Of a DNA stretch of 64,000 bases, positions 44,282 to 52,327 are shown piece by piece; within the stretch, counting starts at the first letter, position 1; each line of letters begins with the position of its first letter. The translations under genes were made by a program, and so were the position numbers. The notes below the pieces were generated by a model that ran no database searches, was not told the origin of the DNA, and saw only the letters and a program-made list of their open reading frames with translations. Source of the DNA: Caldanaerobacter subterraneus (GTDB taxonomy: Bacteria > Bacillota > Thermoanaerobacteria > Thermoanaerobacterales > Thermoanaerobacteraceae); contig NZ_SLWU01000001.1 of the NCBI RefSeq assembly GCF_004345675.1, positions 62,001 to 126,000 on the forward strand, in the 5' to 3' direction.

Positions 44282-46507
44282 ATGAAATGGTGTAAAAAGG
44301 TTGTAAGCTTAATTATTTCGGTATGTATGGTGATGACTTTCATCAGTCTGAAAGAAAGCAGTGCCATTGCCAAAGAAAAAGAGGGGAGAGAAGAAGTGAG
44401 AGTAGCAGTATTAGAAGCGAAGGAAGCTACAACTCCAAAAAGTGTAGAACAAGTCATTCACGTGTTAAAGGAATATGGAATAAAAGCTGAAAAAATTTCA
44501 CCAAAGGAGGTTGCAAAGGACAAACTAGAGAAATTCGATGTAATTGTCATACCTGGAGGAAGGTCTCTCAATCAGGCAGAAGCCCTGGGAGAGAAGGGTC
44601 GGGAAGCTATTAAGGAATTTGTTAAAAGAAGAGGAGGATACATCGGAATTTGTGCAGGGACATATCTCGCTACCAAGGGCGAGGGTAAATATGATTCCTA
44701 TCTTGGAATTGTGAATGCTCAAGTCGTTGATATTGAACACTGGAACAGGGGATGTGGTGACGTCCAAATTAAGGTAAAATCGCTGGAGCATCCTGTGATT
44801 TCTGGTTATTATGGAACTCTCACCGTCCACTATAAAAACGGACCTATTTTGAAAAAAATTGATGTACCAGGTATGCCATCTTACGTAGAATTGGCTTCCT
44901 ACATCAGCGATATTCATGACAACGGACCGGAAGGAATTACGCCTAACACTCTGGCTTTAATTGCTTCAGAATATGGTGAAGGAAGAATAGTACTTTTCAG
45001 CTTTCATCCCGAATATACTGCGGGGCTGGGAAAAATGCTTATGCAAGCGGTATTGTGGTGTGCAAAAACTTCTCCCGAAGAGTATCCTCTCAAGTTAAAG
45101 AAAAGCCATGATGTGAAAGTCAAAGGGGCATGGCTGTGGGGAAGCACAGTGTACAATTTGGGAGTAGATGGAGCGAAGATAATAACAGATCAGATGAAAG
45201 AATATGGTTTTACCGATATATTTCTTCTTGTAAAAGGGACGGCAGGGAGAGTTGATTATAATAGCAGAATAGCTTTGGGACTAGCTCATCCCGATAGGGA
45301 TATATTAAAAGAAGTAGTAGAGGAAGCACACAAAAAGGGAATAAGAGTTCATGCCTGGTTTGTTGTGAACTCTGATAAACAGTGGGCAACGCTTCATCCC
45401 GAAGATAGGATGGTACACATCAAGAAAGGGCCCGATGATAGTAGGATATCTCCATTATCTATAAATTACAGGGAATATGTAAAGAATCTTGTAAAAGAAG
45501 TCTTGGAAAACTATAAGGTCGATGGAATTCACCTGGATTATATAAGATATCCACACGTGGTATTTGGATTTAATGAGAATTATGAGGTTACAGAAGCAGT
45601 AAAAATAGGAATAGATATGAATAAAATAAAATCTTTGATAGATCGCACTTTCTATACGGATAAAGATGGCAAATCTATATTTGAAGCGTATGATAGAGGA
45701 GATAAAGATGTTGTTGGATGGATAGAAATGAGGAAAAACGCCGTAAAATCTTTTGCAGAGGAAATAAAGGAAGTAGTGAAGTCCTACAGTCGAAAAGTGA
45801 AATTTTCTGCTGCATTGATGCCAGAAGGAGCATATGATTCTAACTTCTTAACAGCCCAGAATGATTCTAGAACCTTTGCATTAGTGCATTATGGACAGGA
45901 TTATAAAGATGCTTCTTCCATTTATGACTTTGCGGTGCCTATGCTTTATTGGGGGGACTATGGCAAATCACCCCAATGGACTGCAGTACTTTATAACAAT
46001 GCAGTAGAAATGTTTGATAATAATAAGAGAGTATATGCTGGATTACAGGCATACAGTCCTGTTAAAACTTATGACCTTTGTGATGCAGTAAATTATATAA
46101 GACAAAGTGAAAGCGAAGGAATAGTTTTCTTCAGGTTTGGGACTTTTGGCTTAAGTAAAACTGCAGTGAAAGAGGCGAAAGATGGCGAAAAAGTGATGAC
46201 CGTGATTATGACAAATCCTTTAAACCAGGATAATTCACCGAATGTCGACATTACGAAGGTTGAAATAGAGCTTAAAGGAAACTATGTAGCAAAGGAGATC
46301 GTGGAAACAAGTTCAGAAATCTCTGCCAAAATTTCTGAGAGTGGAAAAGTAGTTATAATAACAGGTAATCCTTGTATACCACAGAATGGAACATTGAAAA
46401 TTGCCATATCAGTTCGAGGGGAAGAACCCAAGGATGTAGAACCTGCCCAGGTTAGATTTTACGTAACAGACAAGTACTATGAAGTAAGAGTCTACAACCA
46501 ATACTAA
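44282..46507 (+). CDS. Secreted BPL_N amidotransferase-like + GHL10-type glycosidase fusion
   Basis: 741 residues. A signal peptide (about 1-30) is followed by a class-I glutamine-amidotransferase-like domain of the biotin-ligase N-terminal type (VIVIPGGRSLNQAEALG, GYIGICAGTYLA with Cys at about 125, FSFHPEY), then a TIM-barrel domain (about 280-600) of the GHL10/DUF187 type (AWLWGSTVYNLG, VHAWFVVN, VDGIHLDYIRYPH) and a C-terminal beta domain. GHL10 proteins are putative glycoside hydrolases acting on cell-wall or other glycans. Start ATG 44282, after a run of nine G; TTG 44264 rejected. A terminator-like hairpin follows. Confidence 0.75.
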   Translation: MKWCKKVVSLIISVCMVMTFISLKESSAIAKEKEGREEVRVAVLEAKEATTPKSVEQVIHVLKEYGIKAEKISPKEVAKDKLEKFDVIVIPGGRSLNQAEALGEKGREAIKEFVKRRGGYIGICAGTYLATKGEGKYDSYLGIVNAQVVDIEHWNRGCGDVQIKVKSLEHPVISGYYGTLTVHYKNGPILKKIDVPGMPSYVELASYISDIHDNGPEGITPNTLALIASEYGEGRIVLFSFHPEYTAGLGKMLMQAVLWCAKTSPEEYPLKLKKSHDVKVKGAWLWGSTVYNLGVDGAKIITDQMKEYGFTDIFLLVKGTAGRVDYNSRIALGLAHPDRDILKEVVEEAHKKGIRVHAWFVVNSDKQWATLHPEDRMVHIKKGPDDSRISPLSINYREYVKNLVKEVLENYKVDGIHLDYIRYPHVVFGFNENYEVTEAVKIGIDMNKIKSLIDRTFYTDKDGKSIFEAYDRGDKDVVGWIEMRKNAVKSFAEEIKEVVKSYSRKVKFSAALMPEGAYDSNFLTAQNDSRTFALVHYGQDYKDASSIYDFAVPMLYWGDYGKSPQWTAVLYNNAVEMFDNNKRVYAGLQAYSPVKTYDLCDAVNYIRQSESEGIVFFRFGTFGLSKTAVKEAKDGEKVMTVIMTNPLNQDNSPNVDITKVEIELKGNYVAKEIVETSSEISAKISESGKVVIITGNPCIPQNGTLKIAISVRGEEPKDVEPAQVRFYVTDKYYEVRVYNQY

Positions 46508-46516
46508 GAGATTGAT

Positions 46517-46572
46517 GGGGAGCACCTTTGTGGCTTTAGACACAAAGGTCTCCCTTGGCTTGTGCTTTTTAA
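46517..46572 (+). terminator. Strong hairpin before the GH3 gene
   Basis: GGGGAGCACCTTTGTG (from 46517) pairs with CACAAAGGTCTCCC (to 46554) with a small mismatch; a T run occurs only 14 nt later, so termination may be partial. Confidence 0.55.
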
Positions 46573-46611
46573 TGGGGTTTTACTTTATGGACTCATAGGG
46601 AGGGAGTAAAA

Positions 46612-48210
46612 GTGGAAATAAATAAGATGAGTTTGGATGAGAAAATAGGTCAAATGATTATGGCAGGTTTCCCTTCTAATTATTATGATGAGCACATTGA
46701 CGTACTTGTAAGCAAGTACAAGGTAGGAAATTTTGTATTGTTTACAAGAAATATAGGTTCTGTAGAAGAGATTGTCAGTCTTACCGAGACCATTCAAAAA
46801 AAGGTCCTTGAACAATCAGGTATACCTGCTATTATAGGAGCAGATCAAGAAGGAGGGATGGTCAGCCAAGTTAGGGAAGAGGCTGTATTTTTTCCAGGGA
46901 ATATGGCAGTATCCGCTGCAAATATAGAAGGAAGCACATTGAAAGAAGGAGAGATAGTAGGAGAAGGTCTCAAAGCCTTGGGTATAAATCTTAATATAGC
47001 ACCTGTACTGGATGTGAATAACAATCCTAAAAACCCCATAATTGGCGTGAGGTCATATGGGGATGACCCTGAGAGAGTAGCTAGACTAGGGATTGATTTT
47101 ATAAAAGGCATGCAAAGCAAAGGAGTAATTGCTACAGCAAAACACTTTCCAGGTCACGGAGATACGTCGGTAGACAGCCATCTTGATATGCCTGTTGTCC
47201 CTTATGACAGAGAGAGGCTTGAAAGAATGGAGTTTTATCCTTTCAGAAAAGCAGTGGAAGTTGGTGTGGATGCAATTATGACAGCTCATATATATTTTCC
47301 GGCAATGGATACTGAAAAAATTCCTGCTACCTTATCTTACAACATCCTCACAAAGCTTTTGAGAGAGGATATGTGTTTTGAGGGGATTACCATAACTGAT
47401 TGTATAGAGATGAATGCAATTTCAAAGAAATTCGGTTCGGAAAAAGGAGCAGTCAAGGCGATAAATGCTGGTGCTGATATGGTAGTTATATCCCATCATC
47501 TGGATGTACAGATAAGGTGCATAGAGGCTATAAAGGAAGCTGTTCTAAACGGAGAAATTCCTGAGGAAAGGATAAATGAATCAGTAGAGAGGATATTGAG
47601 GATAAAGAAAAAGTATGGATTCTTTGAAAATCCTTATCCTGACCTGATCAGAGCAAAAGAAGTGTTAAGTTGCAAAGAGTATATAGAATTTGCTAGAGAA
47701 CTCAGTGAAAAAAGTATTACCCTCATAAAAGATGAAAAAGGGCTGATACCTCTTGGTGATGCTAAAGATATGAGAATTGTCTTCATTTCTCCAGAGCCGA
47801 AAATGTTTATGGGAGGGATATGGGAGGCTGTCAGAAGGAAGTATACTCTATCAGAAGTTTTGAAGGAGGAGTTTGGAGGAAAATCAATAGTGATTTCCTT
47901 CAATCCGGAGGAGAATGAGCTAGAAAAAGTGGTTGAGGAGTGTAGAGAGAGTGACAAAATAGTAATAGGAGTTTCCGCGCTGAATTTAAACCCGGGGCAA
48001 GTAGAGCTTGTGCGCAGGTTATCTTGCTTGGGAAAAGATATAATAACGATTTTACTTGGAAATCCATATGATTTTCTTCTGATAAAGGAATATGTTTCTA
48101 CCTGCATTTGTGCTTATGAACATACTCCTTTATCGGTGAAAAGTGTTAGAAAAGTTTTAAAAGGAGAAATAAAATGTGAAGGAGTTTTGCCTGTAAAGAT
48201 AGAAATATAA
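46612..48210 (+). CDS. nagZ: GH3 beta-N-acetylhexosaminidase (NagZ-like)
   Basis: 532 residues: TIM barrel with GADQEGGMVSQVR, the NagZ signature KHFPGHGDTSVDSHLDMP (acid/base His-Asp pair) and GITITDCIEMNAI (nucleophile Asp), and a C-terminal second domain as in Gram-positive enzymes. There is no signal peptide, so it acts on imported glycans. It releases terminal N-acetylglucosamine from muropeptides or chitin-type oligosaccharides. Start GTG 46612 behind GGGAGGGAG. Confidence 0.9.
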   Translation: MEINKMSLDEKIGQMIMAGFPSNYYDEHIDVLVSKYKVGNFVLFTRNIGSVEEIVSLTETIQKKVLEQSGIPAIIGADQEGGMVSQVREEAVFFPGNMAVSAANIEGSTLKEGEIVGEGLKALGINLNIAPVLDVNNNPKNPIIGVRSYGDDPERVARLGIDFIKGMQSKGVIATAKHFPGHGDTSVDSHLDMPVVPYDRERLERMEFYPFRKAVEVGVDAIMTAHIYFPAMDTEKIPATLSYNILTKLLREDMCFEGITITDCIEMNAISKKFGSEKGAVKAINAGADMVVISHHLDVQIRCIEAIKEAVLNGEIPEERINESVERILRIKKKYGFFENPYPDLIRAKEVLSCKEYIEFARELSEKSITLIKDEKGLIPLGDAKDMRIVFISPEPKMFMGGIWEAVRRKYTLSEVLKEEFGGKSIVISFNPEENELEKVVEECRESDKIVIGVSALNLNPGQVELVRRLSCLGKDIITILLGNPYDFLLIKEYVSTCICAYEHTPLSVKSVRKVLKGEIKCEGVLPVKIEI

Positions 48211-48249
48211 ATAAAACTATCGTTATTGAATAAGGAGGTAAAAAATGTA

Positions 48250-49383
48250 ATGGAAGGTCCAAGAGCTTGTAGAAAAGAGGAATTTAAAGAAGCATTAGAT
48301 CTTATTAACCACGTATTTCGCATTACTCAGGGTCACGAGCCTACGATGGGGCAGGAGTTTCCTCTACTTCTCAGCGAAGATAATCTGGAAAACATGAGGG
48401 TAATTGCAGAGGATGGGAAAATAGTATCTATTGTAAATTTCTACATCACCACGATTCTAATAGAAGGAACTCCTATAAAAGCTGCTTCAGTAGGAGCAGT
48501 TTGTACTCATGAGGACTACAGAGGAAAGGGATATTCTTCCCTGTTACTGGATGATGCAGAAAAAGAGATGAAGAAAAAGGGAGTAGATGTTGTGCTTGTC
48601 TCTGGAGATAGAAGCCTGTACTTGAGAAGGGGGTATTGTAAAGCTGGATGGGCAATCCGATTTGATGTATACCCTGAAGAATTGGGAGAGGATATTGAGC
48701 TTGTGGAATTTGAAGATAAGTATTTGATTGAAATGGCGAAAATGTACAATAAACAAACTACTAGATATTATAGAAGCTTGTTTGAATTCAAAAACCTTCT
48801 AAAAGGTGCAACTACACCATGGGGAAATTTCACTTACAAGACTTATCTTGTAAAGAGAGGAGATGTTTTAAAAGGATATGTAGTTCTTCGTATAATTCAC
48901 GAAAACCCTGAAAGAGGATATGTAGTTGAATACGGGGGCGACGAGAGGACTGTGCTTAAGAGTTTAAAAAAGATGGCAGTAGTACATTCTCTGACCCATA
49001 TTCGAGTACCCTGTACTTTTAATGAAAAAATGGTAGAAGTCATAAAAGAAGAAAATATTCCTTTTGAAGAAATTAATCTTCTAGGAACAGTTAAAGTTTT
49101 GAATTTCAAACAACTAATGGAAAAACTAGTTCCATACTTTTCTCAGTATGTAGAAAAAGAAATTATAAAAAATTTGAAATTTGTCGAGGATGAGGGTAAA
49201 TATACTATAGAATTCAATGGAGAAACTCTGACATTGGATGGGGTAGAGAAACTTACAAAATTAGTTTTTGGAGACAAAGGATTTGGAATAGCCCTTGATG
49301 GAGTAGGACCTCGCCTAAAAGAATTTTTCTCAAGAGTGTTTCCATTGCCTTTTGTATGGCCTGGAAATCTCAATTTCCAGTGA
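48250..49383 (+). CDS. GNAT-family acetyltransferase, Eis-like
   Basis: 377 residues. N-terminal GNAT fold with acetyl-CoA loop VCTHEDYRGKGYSSLLLDDAE, a second GNAT-like half, and a C-terminal SCP2-like domain ending in a terminal FPLPFVWPGNLNFQ. This two-GNAT plus sterol-carrier layout is that of Eis-type aminoglycoside/lysine acetyltransferases. In this operon an amino-sugar or amine substrate is likely. ATG at 48250 chosen, 11 nt after AAGGAGG; TTG 48226 lies upstream of that site. Confidence 0.75.
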   Translation: MEGPRACRKEEFKEALDLINHVFRITQGHEPTMGQEFPLLLSEDNLENMRVIAEDGKIVSIVNFYITTILIEGTPIKAASVGAVCTHEDYRGKGYSSLLLDDAEKEMKKKGVDVVLVSGDRSLYLRRGYCKAGWAIRFDVYPEELGEDIELVEFEDKYLIEMAKMYNKQTTRYYRSLFEFKNLLKGATTPWGNFTYKTYLVKRGDVLKGYVVLRIIHENPERGYVVEYGGDERTVLKSLKKMAVVHSLTHIRVPCTFNEKMVEVIKEENIPFEEINLLGTVKVLNFKQLMEKLVPYFSQYVEKEIIKNLKFVEDEGKYTIEFNGETLTLDGVEKLTKLVFGDKGFGIALDGVGPRLKEFFSRVFPLPFVWPGNLNFQ

Positions 49384-49470
49384 GGTAGAGTTGGTGAAGG
49401 ATATATAATATATTATATTACTTAACTGTACTGTAGTATGGAACGTATAAGAAGAAGGAGATGAGAAAAA

Positions 49471-49851
49471 ATGCTCATGAAAATACTGAGAACATTCCTT
49501 GGATGTTTTTTGACAGGGTTAATAGTTCAAAGTGCATGGGTAGCGCTGGTAGAGGCCTACGGGCTTATAGGGGGATGGTTTGCGGCCTTCATCATAATAA
49601 GTCCTATGTGGTTTCTAAATCATTACCTGGGGTTGATTGAAAATGAAAAGGATGGAGCATGGATTGATATGGCAATAGGCATTGCTGTGGCGGGGCTGGT
49701 GAGAGATCTATTTAAGGTTCATTCTTTCAGCTTTGCTTTCAAAGTCTTGCCAGTTTTGCTTGCAGTCATCGCAGGAGGAATTGTAGGAGGCTATCTCGCG
49801 GTGTTTGTAAAACAAGGGATGGCAAAAGAAACGGAGGAGGAGAAGGTATGA
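49471..49851 (+). CDS. Small membrane protein 1 of a paralogous pair
   Basis: 126 residues with four predicted membrane segments. Core pattern GLIGGWFAAFIIISPMWFLN, HYLGLI, DGAWIDMAIG is repeated in the next gene's product. From memory this resembles proteins annotated as Lin0368-family putative glycerol-transporter subunits; that label is unverified. It overlaps the next gene by 4 nt, suggesting a two-subunit membrane complex serving this operon. Confidence 0.7.
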   Translation: MLMKILRTFLGCFLTGLIVQSAWVALVEAYGLIGGWFAAFIIISPMWFLNHYLGLIENEKDGAWIDMAIGIAVAGLVRDLFKVHSFSFAFKVLPVLLAVIAGGIVGGYLAVFVKQGMAKETEEEKV

Positions 49852-50180
49852 AGTATGAATGCATCATCACTGCATTTGTAGCGGGATTTATCTTTCCTTT
49901 TCTTATAGAATTATTGTGGCATGAGATGGTAAGATTGTGGGGACCGATGGGGGGATGGATTGGTGCAGGGTTCATTGTGGGAACAGTATGGATAGTGAAT
50001 CATGGTCTGAACTTGATACCCCAAATGGGGCCATGGGTTGATATGACATGGGGACTATGCGCAGGCCTTTTTACTGCTTCAATAGTGCGTGGTGGGAAAT
50101 TCAAAAAAGCTCTTCCTCATTTGGTGGGAGGGATTTTAGGAGGAATAGTGGCAGGGTATATTTTGTCATTGTTTGTTTAA
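49848..50180 (+). CDS. Small membrane protein 2 of a paralogous pair
   Basis: 110 residues, four predicted membrane segments. GPMGGWIGAGFIVGTVWIVN, HGLNLI, GPWVDMTWG aligns with the preceding protein, keeping the GGW, NH and W-x-DM residues. Tandem paralogues with an ATGA-type overlap are typical for heterodimeric small transporters. Last gene of the operon, followed by a terminator. Confidence 0.7.
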   Translation: MKYECIITAFVAGFIFPFLIELLWHEMVRLWGPMGGWIGAGFIVGTVWIVNHGLNLIPQMGPWVDMTWGLCAGLFTASIVRGGKFKKALPHLVGGILGGIVAGYILSLFV

Positions 50181-50194
50181 AAAATGTACAAAGA

Positions 50195-50240
50195 AGGCGG
50201 GTGCTAAACTTTCCAAAGCGCCTGCTTTTCAGTTGTTTTT
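50195..50240 (+). terminator. Terminator of the ABC/hexosaminidase operon
   Basis: GCGGGTGCT (about 50197-50205) pairs with AGCGCCTGC (about 50217-50225) including two wobbles, followed by TTTTCAGTTGTTTTT. Confidence 0.65.
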
Positions 50241-50319
50241 AGTGCAATTTTTGAGGGGAAAATATAAGAAAATAAAATTATTGCAACCAAAAATTCATAG
50301 ATATGCCTTAACCGAACAG

Positions 50320-50515
50320 GCATAGGAAATTGCCAATAAGTCCATGTTTAGCTCTTTTCATGCTAAACAATGAAGGAGTACCTGCAAATTATGAAGCAGA
50401 TATGGAAGCTTTAATTACTCTTTGTTTTTTACATTATATAGGGTGGTAGACCTGGTTTTCAGGCAGACTAGTATTGAGGTTGTGAATAAGCTTTATCTTG
50501 ACCTTTTTATATTAT
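50320..50515 (+). pseudogene. Remnant of an L-fucose-isomerase-like gene (C-terminal part)
   Basis: The frame near 50325-50450 reads LPISPCLALFMLNNEGVPAN, then YEADMEALITLCFLHYIG; a one-base shift continues GRPGFQAD and another SIEVVNKLYLDLF. The C-A-L-x-L-N-x-E-G-x-x-A-x-x-E-x-D pattern is that of the C-terminal domain of L-fucose isomerase and related sugar isomerases. Two frameshifts and the missing N-terminal two thirds show it is dead. Confidence 0.65.
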
Positions 50516-50594
50516 AACAAGTGTAACTCCTAAGAAGTGAGTGATGTTATTATTTGAGCCTGCTGCTTAGAGTATCTTTTAACACATTTAACCT

Positions 50595-50643
50595 AGTGTC
50601 ATAGACACATAGAAATTCTTATCCTGTTTTTATCAGTGTCATA
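50595..50643 (+). promoter_or_regulatory. Palindromic activator-site pair upstream of the PTS operon (copy C)
   Basis: AGTGTCATAGACACA (50595-50609; inner 13 bases a perfect palindrome) and half-site AGTGTCATA (50635-50643), 40 nt apart. Same arrangement as at 35895 and 36563. Confidence 0.6.
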
Positions 50644-50721
50644 GTCTGCAATCTTTAAATAGGCTGTAAAGAGGAGGAATAATCTAGTTATAAGGGAGAT
50701 AAAGAATTTTATTACACTGTT

Positions 50722-50737
50722 TGGCACATTTTTTGTT
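50722..50737 (+). promoter_or_regulatory. Near-consensus sigma-54 promoter of the PTS operon
   Basis: TGGCACATTTTTTGTT has a perfect -24 box (TGGCAC) and the right spacing, but GT instead of GC at -12. It lies 133 nt downstream of the centre of the palindrome and 60 nt before the kinase start. Confidence 0.35.
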
Positions 50738-50797
50738 ATAAGATAATGAGTAGAAATGTCGATTTTTAATGTAACTTGAGATAGGGGAGTTGAAAGG

Positions 50798-51787
50798 ATG
50801 TTTTTCTTGGGAGTAGATGGAGGAGGAACGAAAACAAAATTTGCACTCATTGATGATCAATTGGAAATTTATAGTACTTTTGAAACGACCACATCCCACA
50901 TAGCACAGGTAGGGATAGAAGGGGTTGTAAGGGTTCTTCAAGAGGGATTGAAGTCAGTACTTTTTGAAGAAGGGATATGCAAAGAAGAAATAAAATATGC
51001 AGTTTTGGGAATGCCGGGCTACACCGAAGTTAAGACTAACGACACCCAAATTGAGAGGGCTGTAAAAGAAGTATTTGGATTTACAAATTATCATATCGTA
51101 AACGATGCGGAAGCGGGATGGGCAGGAGCACTTGCCTGTCAGCCAGGTATTAATATAGTAGCAGGTACGGGTTCTATTGCGTTTGGAGTGGATGAAGAAG
51201 GTCGCAGGGAAAGGATTGGGGGATGGGGAGAATTTATAGGAGATGAAGGGAGCGCGTATTGGATTGCGAAGAAAACACTGGAAGTGTACAGCAAACAGAA
51301 AGACGGAAGGTTACCAAAAACAGTGCTTGTGGATATAATTGATGAAAAATACGGGATAAAAGATAAATTTGAGATAATCGATATAATGCACAACCGATTC
51401 AAATTAAAGAGGGATAAAATAGCAGAGCTATCTTTGTACACATTTGAGGCGGCGCAGAAAGGATGCAGATATTCTGCAGAGATTTTTGAGAAGGCAGCGT
51501 ATGAACTTTTTCTGCATGTAGAGGGGTTGACAAAAAAGATGAGATTTTCTAAACCAATTTTGGTTTCATATGTAGGAGGAGTATTTAAAGCAGGGGAATT
51601 AATTTTACAGCCATTGAGGACTTTTCTGGGGCAATTGGGCGATGAAATTCTATTAATTCCTCCTCGGATGGAGCCCTGTTTTGGAGCGGCATATTACGCT
51701 TATTTGAGATACAAGAATTTGAGAGCGGAAGAAAGTTTAACTGAGAAGCTATTAAAAGAAATCGCTAAATATTCAGAAAAAAATTAG
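50798..51787 (+). CDS. BadF/BadG-family ATPase, probable sugar kinase
   Basis: 329 residues: FLGVDGGGTKTKFALIDDQL, NIVAGTGSIAFGVDEEG, IGGWGEFIGDEGSAYWIAKK. Same family as the kinase at 40.1 kb (N-acetylglucosamine/N-acetylmuramic acid kinase type). It heads the operon of a mannose-family PTS; a kinase is not needed for PTS sugars, so it may act on a dephosphorylated or ABC-imported amino sugar feeding the same pathway. Confidence 0.8.
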   Translation: MFFLGVDGGGTKTKFALIDDQLEIYSTFETTTSHIAQVGIEGVVRVLQEGLKSVLFEEGICKEEIKYAVLGMPGYTEVKTNDTQIERAVKEVFGFTNYHIVNDAEAGWAGALACQPGINIVAGTGSIAFGVDEEGRRERIGGWGEFIGDEGSAYWIAKKTLEVYSKQKDGRLPKTVLVDIIDEKYGIKDKFEIIDIMHNRFKLKRDKIAELSLYTFEAAQKGCRYSAEIFEKAAYELFLHVEGLTKKMRFSKPILVSYVGGVFKAGELILQPLRTFLGQLGDEILLIPPRMEPCFGAAYYAYLRYKNLRAEESLTEKLLKEIAKYSEKN

Positions 51788-51841
51788 TTTACAAAAGGAC
51801 TTGAATATGATAAAACCTAAAGTAAAAGGAGATGAGTATTA

Positions 51842-52324
51842 TTGGGGAACATAGTTTTGGCGCGAATAGATGATAGATTAATTCATGGGCAGGTAGCAGT
51901 GGTCTGGGCTTCGCATGTGAAAGCAGATATGATAATAGTGGTGGATGATGAAGTAGCAGGAGACCCTACTCAACAGATGCTGCTAGACCTAGCAGCGCCA
52001 CAAGATGTAGAGACACTATACTTGACGGTGGATGGGACATTAGAAAAAATATCTCAAATATCTTTTAATAAAAGAGTGTTGATCATTGTTCGGGATGTGA
52101 GTATTTTACTGAAACTTGTAGAAGAGGGGTTACCAATAAAAGAAATAAACATTGGCAATATGCATTTTAAAGAAGGGAAAAGACAAATTACACCGACTGT
52201 ATGGATGGATGAGAAAGATATAGAAGCTTTCAAAAAACTGGTTAGTTTAGGTATAAAATGTGAGATAAGAAGGGTACCTTCAGAAAAGGGTAGAGAGATT
52301 ACCGAGTTTATTCAAGAGGTGTAA
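51842..52324 (+). CDS. PTS EIIB, mannose/fructose/sorbose family
   Basis: 160 residues with the phosphorylation site RIDDRLIHGQVAVVWASH (His is the acceptor). Cytoplasmic phosphocarrier between EIIA and the membrane domains. TTG start at 51842, 10 nt behind AAAAGGAG. In LevR systems this EIIB phosphorylates a PRD of the activator and so represses it when no sugar is transported. Confidence 0.92.
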   Translation: MGNIVLARIDDRLIHGQVAVVWASHVKADMIIVVDDEVAGDPTQQMLLDLAAPQDVETLYLTVDGTLEKISQISFNKRVLIIVRDVSILLKLVEEGLPIKEINIGNMHFKEGKRQITPTVWMDEKDIEAFKKLVSLGIKCEIRRVPSEKGREITEFIQEV

Positions 52325-52327
52325 ATT

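Larger units (their letters stand above)
50516..50797 (+). other. Region between the isomerase remnant and the PTS operon
   Basis: 282 nt without a gene. It holds activator-site copy C (50595-50643), the near-match -24/-12 element (50722-50737) and the ribosome binding site of the kinase gene. No SigA promoter is convincing: TTGGCA (50721) and GATAAT (50742) are only 15 nt apart. Confidence 0.6.
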
